A stretch of DNA of 57,885 nt from Oscillospiraceae bacterium (GTDB lineage Bacteria; Bacillota; Clostridia; Oscillospirales; Acutalibacteraceae). Where the stretch lies: assembly GCA_015066245.1 (NCBI GenBank), contig SVOS01000008.1, positions 1 to 57,885 of the forward strand, in the 5' to 3' direction. The position numbers and the translations under genes are program-made. The notes under the pieces are model-generated. The model was given only the letters and a program-made list of their open reading frames with translations. It ran no database searches and had not been told where the DNA came from. Positions 49,785 to 57,803 of the stretch are shown here, one piece after another. Position 1 is the stretch's first letter; each line of letters opens with the position of its first letter.

Positions 49785-49813
49785 ATATTAGCATTATCTT
49801 AAACTTTTGGCAA
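49785..49813 (-). promoter_or_regulatory. Promoter of the pheST T-box transcript
   Basis: On the minus strand TTGCCA (49813 to 49808) and TAATAT (49790 to 49785) are 17 bp apart, just upstream of the T-box leader. Confidence 0.75.
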
Positions 49814-49820
49814 GAGTTTA

Positions 49821-49849
49821 TTGAAAAAAATATTTTAATGTGGTATATT
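49821..49849 (+). promoter_or_regulatory. Promoter of the membrane protein/nnrD unit
   Basis: TTGAAA (49821 to 49826) and TATATT (49844 to 49849) are 17 bp apart, 29 nt before the GTG start at 49879. It is divergent from the pheST promoter and the two -35 boxes are only 7 bp apart. Confidence 0.7.
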
Positions 49850-49878
49850 ATATGTATTATTTTTTAGGAAGTGATTTT

Positions 49879-50439
49879 GTGGAAGGTTTCTGCGAACAGG
49901 TTGTAAAGGTTAAGATGGGGGCAAAGCAGATTATTTTTACTGTAATTCTGGTGCTTGCTTTTCTTATTCCCGTAGTATTTCTTATGATGCTTTATTATGC
50001 ATCCACAGCTTTAACACCGGGCGGAGATTACTTCTATTCTCTGTTTGCATTGGTGCTTGCGATGCTGGGTGCTTTTGTAATTTGGGTGGTTGCTCCCAGA
50101 ATCAACAAGGTTGAGTATGACTATTCTGTTTACGGCAGCGACTTTATCGTTGCAAAGGTAACAGCCAAGTCTACCCGCAAAAGAAAAGTTAAGTTTGAAA
50201 TAAAGCATGTTGAGAAGCTTGCCAAAATTTCTGAGGATGATTATCCCGATGGCAAATATGTCAAGAAGTATAACTTTGCAGGCGGAGCACCTGTAGACCA
50301 GATTTATTTTGCAGAGTTCAGGCTTCCTCAGAGAGGTCTTTGCCTCATGCTTTTTGCACCTAACGAAAAGATTCTTTCGGGTATGCGTCCTTATCTCAAT
50401 CGTGAGATTTCTCTCAAGCTTTTCTCAAAGAAAAAATGA
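49879..50439 (+). CDS. Two-helix membrane protein of unknown function (DUF6106-like)
   Basis: A 186-residue protein with an EGFCEQVVKVKMGAKQ start, two membrane helices (~20 to 45 and ~55 to 75) and a C-terminal soluble region (KVEYDYSVYGSDFIVAKVTA, KVKFEIKHVEKLAKI). It recalls a clostridial DUF6106-type family, but I am not sure of the assignment. GTG 49879 is chosen for AGGAAGTGA upstream; earlier starts lie in the promoter. The stop overlaps nnrD by 4 nt. Confidence 0.7.
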   Translation: MEGFCEQVVKVKMGAKQIIFTVILVLAFLIPVVFLMMLYYASTALTPGGDYFYSLFALVLAMLGAFVIWVVAPRINKVEYDYSVYGSDFIVAKVTAKSTRKRKVKFEIKHVEKLAKISEDDYPDGKYVKKYNFAGGAPVDQIYFAEFRLPQRGLCLMLFAPNEKILSGMRPYLNREISLKLFSKKK

Positions 50440-51311
50440 TTATATCCGAAGAATTTGTGAAAGCTGCGTTAATGCCCGTTGACGAAAATGCCAATAAATA
50501 CACAAGAGGGTCTGTGATGATTATCGCAGGCTCTTATGGTATGGCGGGAGCGGCAGTTCTCTCGGCAAAGGCTGCAATGCGAAGCGGTGCAGGAATAGTA
50601 AGACTTGTTGTGCCCGATTCCATATATCCTGTTTGTGCTTCGTCTCTTCCCGAGGCGGTTTACACTCCGATAAAATCTAGTGGAGCTCAGCTTGATGTTT
50701 CTGCCTATGAATCCGCTGAGCCTTATTTCTCAAAAGTCGGTGCAGTCGCTTTCGGCCCCGGTGTGGGAACAGGTGAGGAAGTTTCGGATTTGCTTATCAG
50801 TCTTGTCAGAAATGTAAATGTCCCACTTATAATTGATGCTGACGGCATAAATGTCCTCTCTGGGCATATAGATATATTAAAGGAAAAATCCTCTGATATT
50901 CTGCTGACTCCTCATGAGGGAGAAATGGCACGGCTTATAGGCAAGGATATCGGCTTTGTCAGAAACAACCGCCTGGAATGTGCCGTGGATTTTGCCGCAA
51001 AGTGGGGCGTAAACCTGCTCTTAAAAGGCAAAAACACAATTATCGCAAGCCCGGATTCAAGGGTGCTTGTCAATCCCACGGGGACACCTGCTCTTGCAAC
51101 TGCAGGTTCAGGCGATGTGCTTACGGGTATAATTTCGGCTACCGCAAGCAGCGGTACAAAGCTTTTTGACGCAGCATGTGCAGGTGCCTATATCCACGGT
51201 TTAAGCGGAGAGCTTGCCGCCGAGGATTTTGGTGTCAGAAGCGTCATTGCCTCTGATATAATTGAATATTTAAAAGATGCTTTTAAAGCTCTGGATTACA
51301 AGGAATGTTAA
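50436..51311 (+). CDS. nnrD: ADP-dependent NAD(P)H-hydrate dehydratase
   Basis: NnrD repairs hydrated NAD(P)H (NADHX) using ADP. The 291-residue ribokinase-fold protein has NKYTRGSVMIIAGSYGMAGA near residue 19, GPGVGTGEE, LLTPHEGEMARL and TAGSGDVLTGIISA, typical of the C-terminal domain of this repair pair. No epimerase (NnrE) domain is fused or adjacent. It overlaps the upstream membrane-protein gene by ATGA. Confidence 0.93.
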   Translation: MIISEEFVKAALMPVDENANKYTRGSVMIIAGSYGMAGAAVLSAKAAMRSGAGIVRLVVPDSIYPVCASSLPEAVYTPIKSSGAQLDVSAYESAEPYFSKVGAVAFGPGVGTGEEVSDLLISLVRNVNVPLIIDADGINVLSGHIDILKEKSSDILLTPHEGEMARLIGKDIGFVRNNRLECAVDFAAKWGVNLLLKGKNTIIASPDSRVLVNPTGTPALATAGSGDVLTGIISATASSGTKLFDAACAGAYIHGLSGELAAEDFGVRSVIASDIIEYLKDAFKALDYKEC

Positions 51312-51336
51312 TGTATCACATTTAAGGTGTTTTTGA

Positions 51337-51828
51337 ATGAAAAAACCGTTTGCGTGTATATTGATGTTCCTTTTTCTTTTTGCTCTGACATCCTGCACTC
51401 CAAAACTTCCGAACAACCTTGATACACATATAAACTCCTCATATACTGCAGAATATGAGGATATGACATTAGAGGGAATGATGATTTTATCCCCGGAGGG
51501 ACAGCTTTATCTTGATGTATCAACCCCCGACGAGCTTTACGGCCTCAGCTTCAGTTGGGATGAAAGCTTTACAATAGGCTTCAGAGGACTTAACGCATCT
51601 ACCGAATACGGATATCTGCCCGACACCGCTTTCGCCCAGATTATAAAGGACGTCTGTGACGATTTGTGCCAAAGTGACGCTGATTTCTGCAAGTCAGAGG
51701 GAGAGCTTTATTTGGTCAAAGGAGCTGTCAAAGGCAAGGAATATGTGGTATATACCGACATTGATGGGGTTATCAAAAGGATAATTGTACCAAAGTCAAA
51801 ACTAAAGCTATATCTTGAAAACCAATAA
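51337..51828 (+). CDS. Secreted lipoprotein of unknown function
   Basis: A 163-residue lipoprotein (MKKPFACILMFLFLFALTSC, lipobox Cys at 20). The rest is a small beta-rich domain (SSYTAEYEDMTLEGMMILS, LYGLSFSWDESFTIGFRGL) that I cannot assign. It follows nnrD by 25 nt; the ribosome-binding site is weak (TAAGGTG). A terminator lies directly after it. Confidence 0.75.
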   Translation: MKKPFACILMFLFLFALTSCTPKLPNNLDTHINSSYTAEYEDMTLEGMMILSPEGQLYLDVSTPDELYGLSFSWDESFTIGFRGLNASTEYGYLPDTAFAQIIKDVCDDLCQSDADFCKSEGELYLVKGAVKGKEYVVYTDIDGVIKRIIVPKSKLKLYLENQ

Positions 51829-51829
51829 A

Positions 51830-51858
51830 AAAGCGTGCCGAAATTTACGGCACGCTTT
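51830..51858. terminator. Bidirectional terminator between nnrD unit and luxR-like gene
   Basis: AAAGCGTGCCG and CGGCACGCTTT form a perfect 11-bp stem with a 7-nt loop. The minus side is followed by TTTTTATTGG; the plus side by GATTATTTATC. It lies 3 nt beyond the stop of the frameshifted HTH reading frame at 51861. Confidence 0.85.
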
Positions 51859-51860
51859 GA

Positions 51861-51984
51861 TTATTTATCGGCATTTGCGGATTTTACAACTTCAAGAAGA
51901 TGCTTTCGGGAGGACACACCCAGCTTTGAGTAGATGTTTCTGTTGTGATACTTAAGGGTGTTCTCTGTAATCTGCAGTGAAGCC
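51861..51984 (-). pseudogene. Out-of-frame remainder of the LuxR-type HTH
   Basis: In the +1 frame relative to the gene at 51952, the minus strand reads ASLQITENTLKYHNRNIYSK followed by LGVSSRKHLLEVVKSANADK and a stop at 51863 to 51861. This is the second half of a LuxR/GerE HTH, including the recognition helix. Against the usual S-x-KEI-x-x-x-L spacing about 14 nt seem to be lost at 51979 to 51984, which breaks the frame. Confidence 0.85.
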
Positions 51985-52941
51985 AGAACATCCTTTTACA
52001 TAAAGCTTGTAAACTTCCATTTCTGTTGGAGTAAGAGTATAAAGCCTTGCAGAAAGATATTCATACTGCTCTTTAAGCTCCTCGGTCTGCAGGGGTTGAG
52101 GTGCTTTTTCGGCGGTTTGTGAGTCGGTAGTTGAAGCCGCGGTAGCGGTTTTTGCTTCTGTTTGCTGGCTTGTTATCAGTGAATTCAGGATGCTGTTTTC
52201 TTGCATAAGAAGGCTTACTCCCAGCAAGAAAAGCTCGCTTACAATGTAGGATACTGACAAAAATTCAAACCCTACGTCAACTAACTGCTCCATAAGCCAC
52301 ACACCGATGTTGACAAGTACAGAGCATAGAATTATGATGGCATAAGCACTTGATTGGATTCTTTTGCTGATTCTTGCATAAATCACAACTGCTATCATGG
52401 CAGTGAAATGAAGCATCAGATAATATAGATAAACAGAGTGCAAAGGTCCGTATACTTTGTCCAGCACAGACACGCCGTTTTCTGTTACAAGAGAAACTTC
52501 TTTGTAGTATATATCAAGATAACCGGGGCTGGCGGCAATTAAGAATACCAGCACACTCAGCGCCAGAATAGCACCAACTGCCCATTTCTTCAGTTTGATT
52601 TTGCAGGTTTTAAGTATGGTCATCAGCATTGAAACAGGCAAAAATACCGAGCCTAAGTAAGATATTCTGTTGGCGAGCAACGCGTCATTCAAAGATTGCG
52701 CAATCGATAGACACAAATATCCAACATTTACTACCGTTACTGCAGAAAACAGAACATAGAACCAGGGTTCTTTTTTCTTAACCAGAAAGCAGTATCCCAG
52801 AAGTAAACCAAAAGACAAAACTGATGTTGCTATATAAATTGCAGACATGTTGGCGGATTTGCTGCCAACCTGGTTGCAACCCGAAAGCATAGTAAGTATC
52901 AGAAAAACAAGTCCGCTAAGACTTATGTATTTCTTGGTCAT
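51952..52941 (-). CDS. Membrane-bound LuxR-type regulator, frameshifted in the HTH
   Basis: A 329-residue product with about eight N-terminal membrane segments in the pattern of the 7TM histidine-kinase N-terminal region (ILTMLSGCNQ; residues ~1 to 250), a Thr/Ala/Gln linker (~255 to 280) and the start of a LuxR HTH (YTLTPTEMEVYKLYVKGCSG near 312). Then the frame is lost and it ends FTADYREHP. The rest of the HTH is in another frame. ATG 52941 is chosen for AAAGGAGC upstream. As read it would be a membrane protein without DNA binding. Confidence 0.8.
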   Translation of the reverse strand: MTKKYISLSGLVFLILTMLSGCNQVGSKSANMSAIYIATSVLSFGLLLGYCFLVKKKEPWFYVLFSAVTVVNVGYLCLSIAQSLNDALLANRISYLGSVFLPVSMLMTILKTCKIKLKKWAVGAILALSVLVFLIAASPGYLDIYYKEVSLVTENGVSVLDKVYGPLHSVYLYYLMLHFTAMIAVVIYARISKRIQSSAYAIIILCSVLVNIGVWLMEQLVDVGFEFLSVSYIVSELFLLGVSLLMQENSILNSLITSQQTEAKTATAASTTDSQTAEKAPQPLQTEELKEQYEYLSARLYTLTPTEMEVYKLYVKGCSGFTADYREHP

Positions 52942-52969
52942 AGTAAGCTCCTTTAAGGATTTTGTTAAA

Positions 52970-53005
52970 TTTTGGGGTTTCCCCACCCCTTTTCCCACCC
53001 CAAAA
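52970..53005 (-). promoter_or_regulatory. G-quadruplex/hairpin switch-like leader of the LuxR-type gene
   Basis: On the minus strand GGGG-T-GGG-AAAA-GGGG-T-GGGG (53001 to 52981) fits an intramolecular G-quadruplex with short loops. TTTTGGGGT (53005 to 52997) can instead pair with ACCCCAAAA (52978 to 52970), ending ~16 nt before the ribosome-binding site. The two structures share one G-run, so they exclude each other. Confidence 0.5.
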
Positions 53006-53200
53006 GGTAGAAAAATCTTGCAATCCCACCCGAAAAATGCAGTTTGGGGTGGTGACAAAGAAAATAAAAACAGTATAATTATAATAGCAAATGCTATGAA
53101 TAATATAAATTTATTATATTATATTTGCGTTTTTTCGTCAAGGCGGATGCAGATGTAAATAAAGGCTTTTTATAAAACGGACTGACAGGAGGATTTGAGA

Positions 53201-55360
53201 ATGAAAACAATAAGAACACTTTGTCTGGTGATGTGTGTGTTATTTGTGGTAAGTATGGTTTCTTTGGGTGCGTCAGCTAAGGATGACCATATCCTTGAGC
53301 CCACAGGCGAGGCAGCAGTGTACTATATTGAGACCTACGACCAGCTTAAGGCACATGCCTTTAATGCACAGTCAAATTACAGATATATCCTTAATGATGA
53401 CATAATTCAGGATGATAACACCAATAATATGGAGATTGTGATTCCTGCAGGTGCAACCTTCAATCTCGACCTTAACGGTTATACAATCAGCAGAAGCACC
53501 CAAGGTAACGACTGTGCACTTTTCCGAATTAAATCTGACGGCAGAATGGTAATTACTGATACTTCTGCAAGTAACACAGGCAGTTGCAGCTTTTCTGAGG
53601 GTTATGCGGATTATTATAAAGCTGTTTTCTTTAATGAGGGCGGAGAGCTTGAGATACTGGGTGGCTACTATGAGATTTTTTCACCCTTCGAGCAGGGCGA
53701 TTGCAGCATCTTACGCACTACAAGCGGATATACCAATATCTATGACGGAACCTTTGATTCGAGCAGTGCCTTCGGCGGCGACACAATTTCTGTAGGTCAC
53801 AATGCCTATGTTTACGACGTTCCTCAGGTATATGTTTTTGGCGGCGAATTTTACGGCAAATATTCAAACATAGATGTAACACCCTTTAGTAATTACCTTG
53901 AGTTCAAATGCCTTTACCCGAGTGTTTACGTGCTTGGCGGCAATTTCTATGTTACTAAAGCCGATAATAGCACAGGTTTTGCTTACTGTAATAACGGTTG
54001 GGGCAGAGTAATTGTGGCTGAGGGTACTGTGATGTATAAGTGCCTCAACAGTGATGACCAGAGATTCCTTCAGGGCGTTTCCAAAAAGCTTTTTACACAG
54101 ACTATAGATGATTATGAAGAAAGCTACTATATGGTAACGGCACCTCCTATGATTGTTGCAAACGGGTTGGATTATTACTATCGACTTATAGGTTTGTGCG
54201 ACAAAGAAGTAGTTAACAGCTACGGCAATTCTGTGTATGAGCTTCATAAAGATAAGTTTGACGCTATACTTGAAAGAATTGATACTATCCACGTATCCGA
54301 AACAGACAAAGTTTCCCCCGAAATCAAGCTTGTAAACCGAACTGCTGACCATCAGTATGTAAACTGGTACATGGTTGATGAGTCCGACTACTGTGGCGAA
54401 GAAACTAACTGGACATACTTGGGAGATTTTCAGAATATTAGCCAGTGGCAGCTTTCTGAGCGTCCTGACGAGAATGTGAGCTATCTCATTCGCTGTGTTG
54501 TCACAGATAAAAATCTTGCAACCTACGAGGATATTGTCCGTATATCCTACACACCCTTAAAGAAAGCTGAGACAATTGAGTCCGTTAAGATTACAGGAGT
54601 TGAAACACCCGAGCAGGGCAAAACTCCCGATTTTGATTTGATTGCAGAGGATGCTTTTTATATTAACGGAGTTTTCTGGAAGGACCTTACTACAAACTCC
54701 TATCTTAAAGAAACCGATACTTTTACAAGCGGTCACCAGTACGAGCTTCAGGTATGGATAAGAGCAAATGAGTATTATCAGTTCGGGCTTGATAACGACG
54801 ATTGCCTTGACATTACTGCAACTGTAGAGGATAAAGAGGCAGAGGTAGCATTACCCGGTACATCAATATCTGCAGAGCTTTCGGTAATCTTTGAAGTGTC
54901 TGTAGAGAATGTAACCACAGATTCTACCGAGCCTGCTGACACAACTCCTTCATCCTCAACAACACCAACAGATTCTTCTGACCCAACAGAGCCGGAAAAG
55001 CCTTCTGATTCTTCAGACCCTACAGAGCCCGAAAAGCCTTCTGATTCTTCAGACCCCACAGAGCCTTCAACCTGCGAGACAACTCCCTCAACACCCGAAA
55101 ATCCAACTGACACAAAGCCTACACTTCCTGGGGCTGACAAGGGGATTTTAGGTGATGTAAACGGTGACGGCAAGGTAAATATCAAAGATGCAACAACTAT
55201 CCAGAAGTTTGCAGCAAAAATTCTTGACCTTACAGATGCCGAAAAACTCAGGGCGGATGTAAATATTGACACTAAAATCAATATCAAAGATGCAACCGCA
55301 ATCCAGAAGTATGTAGCGAAAATCGAGACAGGTTATCCCATCGGCCAGCAAATAGCATAA
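53201..55360 (+). CDS. Secreted beta-helix-like protein with C-terminal type I dockerin
   Basis: A 719-residue secreted protein: signal peptide (~1 to 27), a region rich in short repeated strands (~90 to 300; ATFNLDLNGYTIS, VYVFGGEFYGKY, VYVLGGNFYVTK) suggesting a right-handed beta-helix, an Ig-like or beta domain (~430 to 560), a Ser/Thr/Pro/Glu linker (~570 to 645) and a dockerin (~646 to 719; two GDVNGDGKVNIKDATTIQK-type loops). No catalytic motif is recognised. ATG 53201 is chosen for CAGGAGG. Likely displayed on a scaffoldin; polysaccharide binding or lyase activity is only a possibility. Confidence 0.85.
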   Translation: MKTIRTLCLVMCVLFVVSMVSLGASAKDDHILEPTGEAAVYYIETYDQLKAHAFNAQSNYRYILNDDIIQDDNTNNMEIVIPAGATFNLDLNGYTISRSTQGNDCALFRIKSDGRMVITDTSASNTGSCSFSEGYADYYKAVFFNEGGELEILGGYYEIFSPFEQGDCSILRTTSGYTNIYDGTFDSSSAFGGDTISVGHNAYVYDVPQVYVFGGEFYGKYSNIDVTPFSNYLEFKCLYPSVYVLGGNFYVTKADNSTGFAYCNNGWGRVIVAEGTVMYKCLNSDDQRFLQGVSKKLFTQTIDDYEESYYMVTAPPMIVANGLDYYYRLIGLCDKEVVNSYGNSVYELHKDKFDAILERIDTIHVSETDKVSPEIKLVNRTADHQYVNWYMVDESDYCGEETNWTYLGDFQNISQWQLSERPDENVSYLIRCVVTDKNLATYEDIVRISYTPLKKAETIESVKITGVETPEQGKTPDFDLIAEDAFYINGVFWKDLTTNSYLKETDTFTSGHQYELQVWIRANEYYQFGLDNDDCLDITATVEDKEAEVALPGTSISAELSVIFEVSVENVTTDSTEPADTTPSSSTTPTDSSDPTEPEKPSDSSDPTEPEKPSDSSDPTEPSTCETTPSTPENPTDTKPTLPGADKGILGDVNGDGKVNIKDATTIQKFAAKILDLTDAEKLRADVNIDTKINIKDATAIQKYVAKIETGYPIGQQIA
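54995..55066 (+). repeat. Two 36-bp linker repeats
   Basis: Two nearly identical 36-bp units (54995 to 55030, 55031 to 55066) code EKPSDSSDPTEP twice; a partial earlier unit codes DSSDPTEP. They form part of the extended linker before the dockerin. Confidence 0.8.
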
Positions 55361-55371
55361 TAAAATGTCTC

Positions 55372-55402
55372 AAAGCCTCTGATTTATTTCAGAGGCTTTT
55401 TT
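55372..55402 (+). terminator. Terminator after the beta-helix-like dockerin gene
   Basis: AAAGCCTCTGA and TCAGAGGCTTT form an 11-bp stem with a 6-nt loop and are followed by TTT. It separates the two dockerin genes. Confidence 0.88.
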
Positions 55403-55417
55403 GTTAAGTACAATATG

Positions 55418-55446
55418 TTGACACTTGTTGAATTAACAGATAGAAT
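55418..55446 (+). promoter_or_regulatory. Promoter of the dockerin phosphoesterase gene
   Basis: TTGACA (55418 to 55423) and TAGAAT (55441 to 55446) are 17 bp apart. It lies right after the preceding terminator, so the phosphoesterase gene is a separate transcription unit. Confidence 0.8.
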
Positions 55447-55498
55447 GAAAGTACTAAAGTGCATTCCTGAATAAATTTATAAGTAAGCAGGACTTGAT

Positions 55499-57235
55499 AT
55501 GAAACAAAAAAATCTATTTCTCAAATCTTCTATTATACTTTTTGCGTTGATTTTTGCCTTACTCCCTACGGCTTTTGGAGCCAGAGCGGATGAAAATGTA
55601 ACACAACATAATTCTCTAAAAGAAAATACGCCTCTTTATTCCTTTGGGGCCATATCTGATGTTCATATACAATACGAAACAGGCTATGACGATTTTAAAA
55701 GGGCGTTGACCTACCTGAAGGACAAGGTGCCTTTTGTCTGCCTCTGCGGTGATTTGGTTTCTTATGCCACGGAGGAGAATATGAGGGAGTACAAGTCCTA
55801 CGTAGATAAATACTCAGGTGGCTTGCCTATATATGAATGTGCAGGAAACCACGACAACTATGATATTGTCAATGGCGAAATCAAAGCCCGCACTCTGACG
55901 GGTGAGATGCTTGATAGATGGATAAACGCTACAGGCAAGGAAAAAACCGATTATTCCTTTGAGTATAACGGTGATGTTTTTATCTTTTTATCCCTAAAAT
56001 CCGATGACCCCGATGATTTGTTTACTGATGTGGGGCTCAGGTGGTTTGCCGATACCCTCGAAAAAAACAAAAATAAAAGATGCTTTGTTTTTCAGCATGC
56101 TCATGACCCCGAAGATGACGGAGCAGACCCGTCTCACTCATATTCCGATTTACTCAGCGGTCAGTCGGGCAAAGAGTTTCTGAGACTTATCAGAAAATAC
56201 AAAAACACCGTGTGGTTTCACGGCCATACTCACTTGACAATTCAGAGCGGATTCAGTGCCGTCAATGAGTCTCTCGGCTATCGCTCGGTACATATTCCCT
56301 CATTATCCGGCACAAGGTTTTATAACGAAAAGCTGAACATACTTGAGAATTTTTATTACGATAAAAACAACACAAAAATCTGGGGTGCTCTGCACTCAGA
56401 GGGATATATTGTGGATGTGTATTCCCAAAAGATTGTAATCAAGGGCATGAATTTTGCAGCCGGTGACAAAAGAAATCAGGTAGAACCTTTTGAGGATTTT
56501 TGTGTTACCTTAAATACTCCTTTGGTCATTACCCAAGAGCCGACACTGGAAAAAACTACTGTTACTGCCTCAGAAACAACTGAAGAAGCTACCGAAATAC
56601 CCGAAACCATAATGCCCACAGAGCCGATTTTCACCGACCCTATGGAGACTACCGTCACATCTCCTGTAGTTTCTGAGCCTGCTACTGACTTTCAAAAGCC
56701 GACAGAAAACATCACTACCTCTGCGATGAATACAGAAGGCACATATTTTACCGAATCCGTAACCACTGTCACAAACCCGACAAAACCGATTTATCCAACG
56801 GCGATTACTACCGAAGCCTTCACATCATTGCCTGCAGATATAATTGAAACTACCTCTTTCGCTGTTTCTGACCCAACTGAAGAAATAAACACAGATGTTG
56901 CTGTATCTTCTCAGCCTCAGACTTCAGTTTCTGCATCCGAAGGTCTAGCCGAAACCACCTGCACCGCTTCTGCATCGCATAGTACTTCAAAACCCATAGA
57001 ATCTGAGACCGACAATGGGATTTCAGGTGATGTAAACGATGACGGTAAGGTTAATATCAAAGATGCAACAACTATCCAGAAGTTTGCAGCGAAAATTCTT
57101 GACCTTACAGACGCCGAAAAACTCAGAGCGGATGTAAACGCCGACACAAAGGTAAACATCAAGGACGCAACATTAATCCAGAAGTTTGTTGCGAAAATCG
57201 AGACAGGTTTACCCCTCGGCAAACCGATTGCCTGA
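55499..57235 (+). CDS. Secreted metallophosphoesterase with C-terminal type I dockerin
   Basis: A 578-residue secreted protein: signal peptide (~1 to 30), a calcineurin-like phosphoesterase domain (~45 to 330) with all main metal motifs, ISDVH (Asp 54, His 56), GDL (Asp 85), GNHD (117 to 120), FQH and GHTH (242 to 245), a ~160-residue Thr/Glu/Pro linker (~345 to 500), and a dockerin (~508 to 578). The target phosphoester is unknown; teichoic or other surface polymers are possible. The ribosome-binding site (GCAGGA) is weak. Its dockerin is very close to that of the gene before it. Confidence 0.92.
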   Translation: MKQKNLFLKSSIILFALIFALLPTAFGARADENVTQHNSLKENTPLYSFGAISDVHIQYETGYDDFKRALTYLKDKVPFVCLCGDLVSYATEENMREYKSYVDKYSGGLPIYECAGNHDNYDIVNGEIKARTLTGEMLDRWINATGKEKTDYSFEYNGDVFIFLSLKSDDPDDLFTDVGLRWFADTLEKNKNKRCFVFQHAHDPEDDGADPSHSYSDLLSGQSGKEFLRLIRKYKNTVWFHGHTHLTIQSGFSAVNESLGYRSVHIPSLSGTRFYNEKLNILENFYYDKNNTKIWGALHSEGYIVDVYSQKIVIKGMNFAAGDKRNQVEPFEDFCVTLNTPLVITQEPTLEKTTVTASETTEEATEIPETIMPTEPIFTDPMETTVTSPVVSEPATDFQKPTENITTSAMNTEGTYFTESVTTVTNPTKPIYPTAITTEAFTSLPADIIETTSFAVSDPTEEINTDVAVSSQPQTSVSASEGLAETTCTASASHSTSKPIESETDNGISGDVNDDGKVNIKDATTIQKFAAKILDLTDAEKLRADVNADTKVNIKDATLIQKFVAKIETGLPLGKPIA

Positions 57236-57251
57236 CATGTATAAAATAATG

Positions 57252-57290
57252 AATCCCCACCTCAGTCACTTCGAGGTGGGGATATTTATT
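57252..57290 (+). terminator. Terminator after the dockerin phosphoesterase gene
   Basis: ATCCCCACCTC and GAGGTGGGGAT form an 11-bp G/C-rich stem with a 9-nt loop, followed by ATTTATTTTT. Confidence 0.88.
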
Positions 57291-57407
57291 TTTGGTTTCT
57301 TTATTTTTGTGCAGGTAGCAGGACTTAATCTGCAAAGGGCTATAGAAGTATCCCATTGCGGCGACAAATCAATATGTATTACATATTTCCTATATGTCAG
57401 CAACACT

Positions 57408-57557
57408 TCAATTTGTTTTTCCTGACATGATTTCGCTATATTCTTTATTGAATTCAATCTTGTAAAACATCATTGCAATTGATTCACGCAAATAAGCAAC
57501 TCCTTGAGGTTTGGTGAACATATAGTTAATCTCAGAAAGAAAATTGATGAAATCCAT
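57408..57557 (-). pseudogene. Remnant open frame, 49 codons
   Basis: The minus strand reads MDFINFLSEINYMFTKPQGV and on to SEIMSGKTN, a protein-like sequence. The frame is open further upstream (IACDTTSVLLSIGF) but is closed by TGA before any start with a ribosome-binding site. It looks like the 3' end of a decayed gene; I cannot name the family. Confidence 0.4.
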
Positions 57558-57594
57558 ATCGAATCCAATGCTCAATAATACAGATGTTGTATCA

Positions 57595-57636
57595 CAAGCA
57601 ATGAGTCAAAAACGTCCCATTGCTTGCTTTTTATGG
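57595..57636 (+). terminator. Orphan terminator-like hairpin
   Basis: CAAGCAATG and CATTGCTTG form a perfect 9-bp stem around a 14-nt loop followed by CTTTTTATGG. No intact gene ends here. Apart from the fragments at 57408 and 57711, I see nothing coding in 57236 to 57885. Confidence 0.45.
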
Positions 57637-57710
57637 TTTTATTTTTTTATTTGCCGAGACTAAAACGGCAACGAGATTCTATTTTGCCACCATAACTTTG
57701 TGTATAAAAC

Positions 57711-57803
57711 TTGGATGCAATCAAAAAAGGGAAATTATCAGTTGATAAAGTGAAAAAATGGCTTGCTGATGTTCTGGGTGAAGAAATCGAAAAGCTGGAA
57801 TGA
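57711..57803 (+). pseudogene. Remnant open frame, 30 codons
   Basis: The plus strand reads LDAIKKGKLSVDKVKKWLAD and on to VLGEEIEKLE, an amphipathic, protein-like C terminus with a stop at 57801. There is no start codon with a ribosome-binding site and a stop precedes it in frame. Probably a gene-end remnant. An 11-bp direct repeat CGTGTGATATT follows (57804 and 57816). Confidence 0.35.

Noticed and set aside
57186..57425. Plus-strand 79-codon frame over the end of the phosphoesterase gene
   Set aside because: It overlaps the dockerin codons and the terminator and has no start signals.
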